Below, piece by piece: positions 54,745 to 64,000 of a DNA stretch of 64,000 nt. The DNA is taken from positions 1,034,567-1,098,566 of the forward strand of contig NW_006281102.1 of assembly GCF_000203795.2 (NCBI RefSeq), read 5' to 3'. A program made the translations under genes and the position numbers. The notes under the pieces are model-generated. The model did no database searches. It was not told the origin of the DNA and saw nothing but the letters and a program-made list of their open reading frames with translations. The DNA comes from Batrachochytrium dendrobatidis JAM81 (taxonomy: Eukaryota; Chytridiomycota; Chytridiomycetes; Rhizophydiales). Numbering within the stretch: position 1 is the first letter of the stretch; each line of letters starts with the position of its first letter.

Positions 54745-57700
54745 ATGCCAGAACAGCCATCTGGTACCAACGTATCCACATGCAAAACATGTGGACAGGG
54801 GTTTGAAATTGGCGCAGCAATTATTTTTAAAGATGCTCAATACCATTCCTGGTGCTTTCACTGTTCTGCTTGCGCTACAAAACTTGACCCAGAAAATAGT
54901 CTTGTTCCATCATTGACAGCTGGAAAGGTATGTTTGGATTTTAAACTAAAATTTACAACACATTCAATGTAGATCCAAATTTATTATATTCAATATGGCA
55001 ACAGGCCCATATCTAGATTTATCACAAAATACTGACTTATTGTCACTGTGTTTACACTGATGTCATCTTGATTAGTTACTGTGTCAAAATTGCGTTGCCA
55101 AGTGCCAGAGTTGCAAAAATTGTATCAATGACTCCGCCATTATTGTTGGAAATCTACAATACCATGATACATGCTTATACTGTCGAAAAGTAATCTTGTC
55201 TAGTTATTCCTGGATGTAATTTAAAATCATGGTTTATTTACTAGCCACTTTTATTCCAATATATTGATAGTGCAATCTTCACATAACCGATCTTCAGTAC
55301 GCATTGATTGGCACAGTAAGTCACACTATGCAACTTTGAACATATTCCACAAAAATGATAATCAAGATAATGGCTGAAAAATTGTTGTTACTAGAGCATA
55401 TATTGTTTTGGGTGTTATCAAACCCAACGACAGGCAATGGCAGTTTCAGCAACATCGACAGCCGCTCGAGGCATTTTATTCAAGCAACAGTCATGTCAAC
55501 CGCGACTAGGTAGTATATCTCACAACACGACTAGTTTGTTCCAACCTCAAGCTGAATTCTCTCGGTCTTCATCTTCGGCGTCTATTTCTGTACCAACATC
55601 TAGTTCCGCTGCATGTGAAAGTGATTTCTCACTTATAAATTTCAAATCGGATAAGAGTATCGATGAAGATACCAAGACTGTGACAAGCTTTGCTTTACCG
55701 CTAAAATCTACAGTTATTTCCTCGTCAGATACAAAGATAAACAGAGATGCTACAAAGCAGAATGATCAAACATCACCAGTTTCAGAGCAACAAAAAACCA
55801 TTGCATCTGCGTTGGTACAGCCAGTGACGGCCGAGCCTTTTAATATAGCAATTTCTGCTCAACAAGTCAACATTCCGGTGCCTGGTATCACCATTGAAAA
55901 CAACAACAAGATATCTCCAGATACGATTCCAACCATTGTGTTTCCATCACAAGAATATATCTACAGGCCCACCTCATTTGAGTATGTGAACAAATCTGAA
56001 ACTGGAGAATTTATCGTTTCACAAGGTAGCAACTTTGATAAGCAATATCTACACGTGCTTAAATATTTAAACTAATAATTACCCAATCTGTAACGTTTAT
56101 TCTCATGATATTTATAAAGAATTAGTATTACCGAATCAATTGACAGATAAAGTAGCATTTCAGAATTCATTGGATAAAAACCAGATGGATATAGCTACAC
56201 TGAAAGTCAGTAATACGTCGAGTGGGCTCCCTACACGACATTCGTTTGATGCAAACTCTTCATTCAATAGAAAAAATACGAATATGATACGTAGTAATAA
56301 AAGCGTTCAAGAAATTGGTGCTATCGGATCTGATTATGAAAGTAAAAGTAGTTTTATCAGTGAGCCAGGTACTTTTTATCAATAAGCATTATTTAATGTA
56401 TACTTTGATGTGGTTTATTAAGAAATACAATTTACATGGCTAATTTTAGGTGATCAGGAAAAAGTAATAACCAGTGCTGCAAGTTCAGTTGGTTTCAATC
56501 ACCCTTCTCCATTACACAGCATATCTAGTTCACCATCAGATAATTATCTTGTAAATATTTAAATTTAACCTTTGTGTTTGCATCTTCAATTTTCTAGTAT
56601 TTATGCATCAATTACTCGTCTGTTATTATTAAATAGGTTGAGATGAATCAACTTAAAGCCAAGTTAAAATGGGAAATTCAGCTTAGGGAAGATGCAGAGT
56701 TCAAGGTCAAAAAACTAAGTGGAGTGATTGATTCATACCATCAAACGATTTCAAAAGAGAAGACAGCCTCGGATTTGGATAGTTTATGTGCACAACTGAC
56801 ATTGCGACGACAGGCTTTACGAGATGAAGTAGAGTTGCTGCAAATGCAAGCAGATGTCTTGTCTCAAGATGTGCAAAACTCGTTTCAAAAAATATTCGGG
56901 CTTATCCAAAAGTAATTCAAGGCATTTAGATTATTATAAAACTGTATTTTGATACATGCTAACACCTGAATGCACATTTTTGATAAAATGCATTGCAGTT
57001 ACAATCATGCAGCATGTCCAGCACAATCAGTAGATTTTGCCACCCACCCACTAAAATGTGAAGTAGATTTATTAATTGAAACATTTAAACAAGACAGTGC
57101 CAATCTTTCCGAAAACCGAAGCAAGTTAAATGAAGAAATAGATCGACTTTCTCAACAAAAAAGTACTGTTGAAAAAGAGCTTGAGCAAACCAAGGAGCGT
57201 ATTACTGCAATTTATACCATGGTTACTGTGGGTGGTATGACAGCAAGTCCATCTGCATCTCCTGTACATCAATCTTCTGATTTAAACACTCATCGCATAC
57301 AGCGAATGGATACGTTCCCAATTTCACGCTGCAGTGGCGACGTATCGCCCGTACACGAGTCACCGCAAGAGGCTTGGGGGACCGAGCCTTTCAAGAAGCG
57401 CACAATGCTGCTGTCTCCAGACCATAAACGGGATACGTCTCCAACGGCGTTTAGTGACACCAGTCCAAAAGGTCAGCTCCCGACAGAGAGCAAACGCATG
57501 CAGCGTGGAAGATCACAAACCATGACAGGAAAAGCCAACGAAGCTGGAAAGGAAACTATAAAATGGGCCAAGGAATTGAAAAACAATCTAGTAAAGGCTA
57601 CAAATCATTCGGTAAAGAAACCGTCAGATTTGCAGATTTCCCAAAGTGCGCTAGATGATACCATGATGTCAGGCATGAATGCATCTTTATATAGTGCTCT

Positions 57701-58891
57701 GACCATTCAGGCTTCTCCAAGTCGATCAAAATTAGGCAAGTGATGTTTTACCACCACGCTGACTATTTGAAGCATAAATTCAATGTTTTATTAACACCAA
57801 ACTATAGGACCTAAAAATGCTCGTGATATTGAGCAAGTATTGCCATACCATCGATTCCTTCCACATTCTTACATTTCTCCAAGAAAATGCGATTTATGCC
57901 AAGAAAAAGTATGGGGAAAGGAACTGCGATGCGACGGTATGTATGCGATCGAGTGTCTTGTGCTTAAGCTTTTAAATCTGCCCGACTTATGATCTACATG
58001 ATTTTATTGATTTAGTGTGTGGGTACCACTGCCATAGTAAATGCTCTGCTAGTGTTACTGGTGTATGCTCAATATCAAATATGCATAATCAAAAAAACAA
58101 ATCCAGCATGCAAGTGTTTGGTAAGTTGCGAGACTTTAGATGTAATACATTTACCTTGTGGAAAAAACAAAGCAAATCACTCACTCAATCATGCATTTCA
58201 ACATATCAGTTGATACATCATTGGTATTTGGTGTAGAGTTGATTAGTCTAGTCAAACAAGAAGAGGTTGACGTGCCCAAATTTGTTAAAAAGTGCATCGA
58301 TTATGTCGATCGTAAAGGTAGATTCTATCAGTATGCTTCTTCAACTATTGATTTCATCTGTTCTACAGTAACCAATATTATCTATTCAAAGGAATATCAT
58401 ATGAAGGGATATACAGAAAATCAGGACCAGTGACACAAATTAACCGAATTGTGTCAGCAGCCAACAAAGGCGAGGATCTTGATTTTGACGATGAAGAAAA
58501 CCACATTGATGTAACTGCCATCACCTCTGCTCTTAAGCAGTTCTTCCGGGAGCTTCCTGATTCGCTTATATGTAGCAAATTTTACAATAGCTTTCTTGAT
58601 GCATTAAAAAAACGGTCAGGCGAGGAGCGAGATGCTGCATTTAAAGAGATTTTGATTCAACTTCCAAAGGAACATTTTGTCACACTTTCATTTGTAATGT
58701 GGCATTTACACCGAGTACAACAAAATTCTCCGATAAACTTAATGGTTGCTTCAAACCTAGGAGTTGTGTTTGGACCGACGCTATTGAGACCAGCCGTACA
58801 GGATCCCCAACTGGATCTGATTGATGCGAATTCAAAATGCGGAGTGATTGAGTATTTTGTTACTAATACGCCTGCATTTTTCCAAATATAA
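54745..58891 (+). CDS. LIM, C1 and RhoGAP domain protein (Rga type)
   Basis: Twelve exons: 54745-54927, 55076-55189, 55271-55315, 55395-56025, 56126-56368, 56450-56550, 56637-56911, 56999-57735, 57808-57936, 58016-58120, 58210-58317, 58392-58891; 1056 residues. N-terminus: two LIM zinc-binding domains (CKTCGQGFEIG...WCFHCSAC, then CQSCKNCI...CLYCRKC...CFGCY). Middle: long Ser/Thr-rich region and a coiled coil (about 440-620). Then a C1-type domain (HRFLPHSYISPRKCDLCQ...CGYHCHSKC...GVC) and the RhoGAP domain (VFGVELISLV, GIYRKSG with the Arg finger, LKQFFRELPDSLI, NLMVASNLGVVFGPTLLRP). It should stimulate GTP hydrolysis by Cdc42/Rho GTPases in polarity. Intron 8 begins with GC (TTAG|GCAAGT). 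Confidence 0.92.
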
Positions 58892-59361
58892 CTGATTTTA
58901 TTATTGACAGTAAATATTAGAGTTTGTTTTGTATTGACCACAGTAGGGTTAAAATAGTTTATCAACATACGTTTATCTGAGCTAAACTTGCATCAAAGAC
59001 AAATAAAGTGCATCAGATATTCAAACACACTTATTTGAGCTATTGGACACAATTGCAAGTTTCTCGGACCAAGTTGATTTACTAAGATGATTAGGTGGAT
59101 TGCAATGGATGAATTCGAGGTCAAATCTGGATTGTGCAATGACTGCAAAAAGGACACGTTCAAACTATAGTTTGTATTATATGATGGACATTATGTTTTG
59201 AAGAATTGAAAATATCAATCTCTAGTAGGAAAACACAACGAATATTTATTATTTACTTCAAAGAGGCAATGACTGCAAGATGAAATACAAATGTTCTATT
59301 TTACATAAATCGGCTGCAAATCAAAATCTTGGTTACATACACATAGACGAATTATTATCAA
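58892..59361. other. Intergenic with a partial MITE
   Basis: 59190-59315 matches the right half of the element at 8353-8762 (ATATCAATCTCTAGTAGGAA region) and ends with TTTTACATAAATCGGCTG. The left end was not found, so the copy is truncated or diverged. The acyltransferase gene starts about 45 bases later, so this element may overlap its promoter. Confidence 0.5.
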
Positions 59362-60789
59362 ATGATACCACTACATAGTCAGCGTCCCTTGAATGCAAAA
59401 GAGGCTAGCTACCTGATGCAGAAATTCACTAATAATATTGTGGTATGTGGCTCAGTCCATATAGAACGGTCAGTATTTTCAGTAAGTGCAATTCAAGAAG
59501 CATTTGTAAGAGCATCCAGACAGCTGCAACATGAATATCCACTCTGGGCATCCACTATAATCAACACCGGAACCAATGAATCTCCCAACTATGTGTTTGA
59601 AATGAATGATGCAGACCAAGACTCGATGAATTTCACCACTGTTTTGGTTCAGCAGACATTGAACCTCGCATCAAAAGAGCAACTGTGTCGTATCTGCGCT
59701 GATGAAGTCAAAGCATCGCCAATCCAGCTGCCTCGGATCCGATTGCTAGTGCCATCACTCATTGAATCAGACCTACTTACAATGGACCCAGCTACTTTAA
59801 ATATCAATCGTATTGTTGTTATCATGACTGTCCCGCACACAATGGCAGATGGTCGTAGTGCAATGGAGATGTTTCGCCGACTGCTGACGTGTGCATTCAC
59901 TACACAGGATCCAATTGCATCAGAGCTGCCTCAAACTCTCTCAGACAGCAACTTGCTCATTGTCCCTAAAAATGCATTGCCTTTATGGTATATTATTGGC
60001 ATTTACATATACTATATCTGCTTTCTCATTTGGTACATTCATCGAGCACATCCCGTAACACTGCCAAGAATATTATCATCAGATCCGTCTCCAGTTCTTC
60101 AGAATCACAGACAATTACCACAGGATCTGATAGCAGCAAGTTCACATTTTGATATCCTTTTACTAGATGCAGCCGAGTCAACTCTTCTTCTGGTTGCTTC
60201 TAAAAAACTTGGAGCAACAGTCACGACTCTCTTGGCATTTGCCATTGCAAAATCAATCGCGACAGTGACTATGGCGCCGATAAATTCCAACATGATTGGT
60301 GGAATTGCTACTGATATACGACCACGACTTGGTATACCACGGCATATCAATGGATGCTTTACTTTGGGCGTATTGATCCCGCATCGTATCCACCAATCTG
60401 ATTTTGACACACTGGCAGATATTGGACGGACAATCAAACAGCGTGCATATGGTAAAGCACAATTCCTTAGCTCTTTGTTTCTTGACAAAAAACCAAGGCA
60501 GACTATAGTCGAAGCCAAAAAAAAGCAGTCTGATATTCATCTCGCCTATGCTGTAAGCTCCTTGGGATTGTATGATGCAATCGAGCTGGGTGAGGATGTT
60601 TCTGTTCATGGTGTGTTTTTCGGTACTGCCGCTTCACCGCTTATGGGTGCTCATGTCCAACTTCACGCAATTACGTTTGATCACTGTCTATCAGTATCTG
60701 TTTCTGCACCCGAAATTTTAGTCGGAAAGAATGATTTTAATGCATGCATGACTGTACTCAGACAATACATCTCCAAATTATGTCAATAA
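59362..60789 (+). CDS. BAHD/alcohol acetyltransferase-like acyltransferase
   Basis: Single exon, 475 residues from the ATG at 59362. The condensation/acyltransferase fold is indicated by VVIMTVPHTMADGRSAMEMF (about residues 152-171), which carries H-x3-D-G with the catalytic His, and by a C-terminal half with LGATVTTLLAFAIAKSI and GGIATDIRPRLGIP, typical of alcohol acetyltransferase and related CoA-dependent enzymes. A strongly hydrophobic segment LWYIIGIYIYYICFLIWYI (about residues 209-227) sits between the halves and probably anchors the protein to a membrane. Substrates are unknown; esters, sterols or lipids are possible. No introns, unlike its neighbours. Confidence 0.75.
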   Translation: MIPLHSQRPLNAKEASYLMQKFTNNIVVCGSVHIERSVFSVSAIQEAFVRASRQLQHEYPLWASTIINTGTNESPNYVFEMNDADQDSMNFTTVLVQQTLNLASKEQLCRICADEVKASPIQLPRIRLLVPSLIESDLLTMDPATLNINRIVVIMTVPHTMADGRSAMEMFRRLLTCAFTTQDPIASELPQTLSDSNLLIVPKNALPLWYIIGIYIYYICFLIWYIHRAHPVTLPRILSSDPSPVLQNHRQLPQDLIAASSHFDILLLDAAESTLLLVASKKLGATVTTLLAFAIAKSIATVTMAPINSNMIGGIATDIRPRLGIPRHINGCFTLGVLIPHRIHQSDFDTLADIGRTIKQRAYGKAQFLSSLFLDKKPRQTIVEAKKKQSDIHLAYAVSSLGLYDAIELGEDVSVHGVFFGTAASPLMGAHVQLHAITFDHCLSVSVSAPEILVGKNDFNACMTVLRQYISKLCQ

Positions 60790-60925
60790 AACCATACGGA
60801 TTATAAAAATTGCCTTTGTAGAGCAACTATGATCAAGTTTTCAAAGTGTATGTCGCTCGTCCAGTCTCCAATGCATTTATTTTAAAGTGTTGGATTCACC
60901 TTTTTGATTGATGAGTAGCCTGAAT

Positions 60926-61637
60926 CTAGCGAGACACCTTGGGTTCCCACGCGGTAATCTTGGAAACTGTTGTGTTGTAGGTTTTAAATGCACCACGAGT
61001 GCCCGTCATGTTTTCACGACTTTCTTGAGCATAAAAGGGTTTGGGAAGTGTTTTTTCAGTTGGAATATCATCTGAGATGCGGTGAAGCCATTGATGCCTG
61101 ATTTGTTTAGAAGCAGTAGTGACTTAGTACAGTCTATGGTATAAATCACTTTAAAAAGTAGTAGCATTGTTTTACCATTCGGGTGGAGCTTGCGTTGCAT
61201 CAAAATCTGGTCTTTTATAAAAGACCCAACGATTACGACCTAGTTGTATAGTGGTTGCAGTCACAGAATGAAAAGTCAAAAAGTTGTCACCAAGCAACAA
61301 ACACCCATGGATTGACAACTACAGCAATATATGAACTGGGCCATTCAATGAGATCTAGATGAATAGACTTTACCCTGCATGTCTTCGGGGTTTTCATAGT
61401 ATTTGTTGCCAAACTTGTCGGTTCCAACTAAAGTGCCGGTTTTGGGCTGACCACTACCAAAAAAACATGAGTTGATCAGAATAAATAAAGATACGCAAAC
61501 ATATGGATTATTTTCAATAATCGGCTCTTGATGCAGAGGAATTCAAATTGCAATACAGATTCTTCAAGCCAAATTTCGTACATATACATGGCTTCCTTTG
61601 CAGTTTGAAAGAGACCTTTGTTTTGAATGCTCTTGGC
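60926..61637 (-). CDS. NADH dehydrogenase subunit NDUFA12 (B17.2), N-terminus unresolved
   Basis: Four exons on the minus strand are clear: 61588-61637, 61374-61453, 61176-61239, 60926-61097, giving 121 residues in frame. Complex I accessory subunit of the mitochondrial inner membrane. Landmarks: SIQNKGLFQTAKEA, KTGTLVGTDKFGNKYYENPEDM, GRNRWVFYKR, PPEWHQWLHRISDDIPTEK and MTGTRGAFKTYNTTVSKITAWEP. The first coding exon with the start codon must lie upstream, between about 61640 and 62010; one or more small exons there (for example 14 bases near 61780-61800 reading Ile-Val-Asn-Tyr) are plausible but not proven. Confidence 0.85.
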
Positions 61638-62018
61638 CTAGTGATGAAATAGTCAGATAAAATGAATGAGCAAATGAAGAGTTGAGAAACAAGTAGATTG
61701 AGCAGTCAATGAAGTAGTTGGAAGTTTCAGGTTTAGATTCCAGGCAACTCCAAATTCAAATAGCAAGATAGTTTACATAGTTGACGATGGCTAATATATA
61801 CAATAAAAAGCAAGCAGAATAGTTAGCAACACATGACTGAATCACACATCAGATAAAAACAGCACAACCACACCATTTCTGTAAACAGACATTTGAAGTA
61901 GTGACAAGTTGATGGAGAAATGCAAGTCACCAAGACTTACGAGAGCGTGGACGATCAAAGATTGGGTTGATGTGTTTACAGCAGTACTCTTGCCATCTAT
62001 TCTAGTCTAATACAAAGC

Positions 62019-63460
62019 ATGTCAGGGTCTCGTAGAAAGGTCTTGCTCAAAGGTATTTTGTACTATTCTGTTCAAATCCGTCTACTGCTTCATTACTGTT
62101 TTCTTACTATGATTGTTTATGCAGTTTATCAACCAGTTGAGCTAACCTGCTTCTGATACTCGACTACTATCTGAAATCAACTTTAGTCATCATCCTTGGA
62201 GATAGCGGGTAAATAGTGTCTCTTGTCGCTGCAAACATGTATTGAAAACCAGTACTTTGACAATTCCATGCATCATGGATTGGATGCACCAGTTTAATAG
62301 CTACTTGCAAAATCTCATTTTTGCTGAATAGCCATGTTTTTATTATTTGAACTCTGAGCATGAGCTGCATTGAGTACTGGAGAAGCATATTTGCTATTTT
62401 ATTGCTTCCTTTTTGCTACTGCAATTGCTATCAATCCCACTACAACTGGAGTTTAAAAACATATTTGTCTTGAAGATTACTGGCATCTAATCGCATTCAT
62501 AACTATAGTGTCGGAAAGACGTCGCTCATGAACCAGTATGTCAACAGCAAATTCAGCACTCAATACAAGGCAACTATTGGTGCTGATTTTTTAACAAAAG
62601 AGGTTATGGTCGAGGAAAGATCGGTTACAATGCAGGTATGATTCTGTTGTCATTTTTACTAGTGTAGTTACTATCGTGTCGTGAGCATGCATTTTATAGT
62701 AGCTCAGTGTTGACGTTATCTTTGCAAATATGCATTCATTTGATGGGTGCTTTAGATTTGGGATACTGCTGGACAGGAACGATTTCAGAGTCTTGGAGTG
62801 GCATTTTACAGAGGCGCCGACTGTTGTGCACTCGTGTACGACGTCAACAATGTTAAAAGTTTTGATAATCTGGATAGTTGGAGAGACGAGTTTCTGCTTC
62901 AGGCAAATCCTAGAGATCCGGAAAATTTCCCTTTTGTAGTCATTGGCAACAAAGTAGACGTTGAGGACTCGAAGCGACAGGTAGTTTGATTTTCATGTTG
63001 AAACTGGCATTCATGATTACAATGCAATGATCTAGCAAGAGCTATTGCCTAAATTAAACTTTTCTAATGGCAATTTCATTAATAGGTGACCCAAAAGCGT
63101 GCCATGACATGGTGCCAGCAAAAAGGAAACATTCCTGTATGTGTCGAGTTTAAATTATTTGGATCGTAGTCGTTGAAATTTCATATCATGAGCTAATTGT
63201 CCGCTGGTATATTTTAGTATTTTGAAACCAGTGCAAAGGAGGGTATTAATGTAGAGCAAGCATTTCACACCATTGCAAAGAATTCCTTGAAGCAAGAGGC
63301 AGATATTGAGCTATACAGGTAACACAACAGTGCAATTCATGTAAAGGCAATACAAAAGACTGACACTAGTACTGTTTGTTTTGTATAAAGCAGTGATTTT
63401 CCAGATCCAATCAAGATTGACGGGGACGTAACACCCAAGAATGCAGGCTGCGAATGCTGA
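62019..63460 (+). CDS. RAB7: RAB7/Ypt7 small GTPase
   Basis: Seven exons: 62019-62052, 62187-62208, 62509-62635, 62756-62980, 63086-63136, 63218-63318, 63394-63460; 208 residues. All guanine-nucleotide motifs are present: GDSGVGKTSL (P-loop), YKATIGADF (switch I, with the effector Thr), [13 protein letters not shown] (switch II), NKVDVE and ETSAKEG. The RAB7-typical [27 protein letters not shown] stretch and the C-terminal Cys-Glu-Cys for double geranylgeranylation support the assignment. It acts in late endosome to vacuole fusion, activated by MON1-CCZ1; MON1 is at 20433. The initial exons are very short (34 and 22 bases). Confidence 0.95.
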
Positions 63461-63614
63461 TTAGGCATGCTTTACAAATGGGTTGGCCAGAGTGTTTGAG
63501 ACTAAGAAATGAATTGGTTTACACTTGAATGTGCGATGAATTGTGGATGCAATATCACGTGATGTCGATGGATTTGAAAATAAAATTTAAGAATTCGACG
63601 CTCCGATTGCAGCG

Positions 63615-63928
63615 ATGGAAATGACGGTGTTTTTGCAATCTGACTCGACTACTCTCTCTGAACGGTCTGAAATATGGAAGACTGTGTTTCAGACGTTGCG
63701 GAATGCTCAGACCACTTTAGATACGCAAATATCTCATGATGCTTTAAAAGAACCAGCGGTTGCAGATCTGCAGCTTACTTTGTCTGCAACTGGATCGTCT
63801 GCCAAGTCGGCGATACTCTCCACCGCTCTCGACTTTTCTCAAGAAAAACTGTCCGGTTTGGTTTCTGCATGGGAAAGAGATTTGGCGCCTACTTTCATCT
63901 CTTCCCGAACTGAGCTTTCCGACACACT
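63615..63928 (+). CDS. First exon of an unidentified gene, cut by the window end
   Basis: ATG at 63615; the frame runs to a likely donor CT|GTAAGT at 63929, so about 104 residues belong to exon 1 and the rest lies beyond the window. The visible part is polar and helical (QSDSTTLSERSEIWKTVFQ, then SILST-like and WERDLAP segments). I do not recognise it. Without splicing the frame would stop at 63930-63932. Confidence 0.45.
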
Positions 63929-64000
63929 GTAAGTTGCTCATGACTGAGTAGCAAACTCGTGTCCGAATGACACGAGTTGATTATTCTTTATCGCTGCGAT

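Overview
The window is nuclear DNA of a fungus, most probably a chytrid close to Batrachochytrium. Genes carry many short GT-AG introns, usually 50-150 bases. Fungal genes (chitin deacetylase, a LIM-RhoGAP, a CTR copper transporter) sit beside a gene for a flagellar doublet-microtubule protein (RIB43A type), which points to a fungus with swimming zoospores. The repeat-rich half holds secreted effector-like genes and Crinkler-type remains, as expected for an amphibian-infecting Batrachochytrium. The species call is inference.

Layout. 1-812 is one arm of a large inverted duplication carrying the end of a Crinkler-like gene; decayed sequence follows to about 3.5 kb. From 3.5 to 26.3 kb is a gene-dense housekeeping block: a Ser/Pro-rich protein, a small unknown protein, a CTR copper transporter, proteasome RPN2, a GATD1-like protein, RIB43A, chitin deacetylase, a COX subunit, MON1, a nucleolar FKBP and a membrane RING-H2 ligase. 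Short terminal-inverted-repeat elements lie in its gaps and introns. From 26.5 to 50 kb is a gene-poor, repeat-rich block: a broken Crinkler P-loop gene, a 2.3 kb palindrome with two divergent copies of a 55-residue cysteine-rich secreted peptide, a Ty1/copia remnant, the second Crinkler arm, a 422-residue secreted coiled-coil protein, and an inverted pair of secreted effector genes flanking a frameshifted DUF4246 gene, ending with an F-box-like gene. From 50 to 64 kb is housekeeping again: malonyl-CoA decarboxylase, a METTL23-like methyltransferase, LIM-C1-RhoGAP, an acyltransferase, NDUFA12, RAB7 and the start of one more gene.

Working together. MON1 (with CCZ1 the exchange factor for RAB7) and RAB7 itself are both here, 40 kb apart, and share the late endosome/vacuole pathway. 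The COX subunit, NDUFA12 and malonyl-CoA decarboxylase are mitochondrial. RPN2 and the RING-H2 protein belong to ubiquitin-proteasome turnover. The most unusual part is 27-49 kb: three separate inverted duplications, each built around effector-type genes or their remains, with copies that differ in the coding part far more than in the flanks, embedded in sequence that is strikingly poor in single-base runs.
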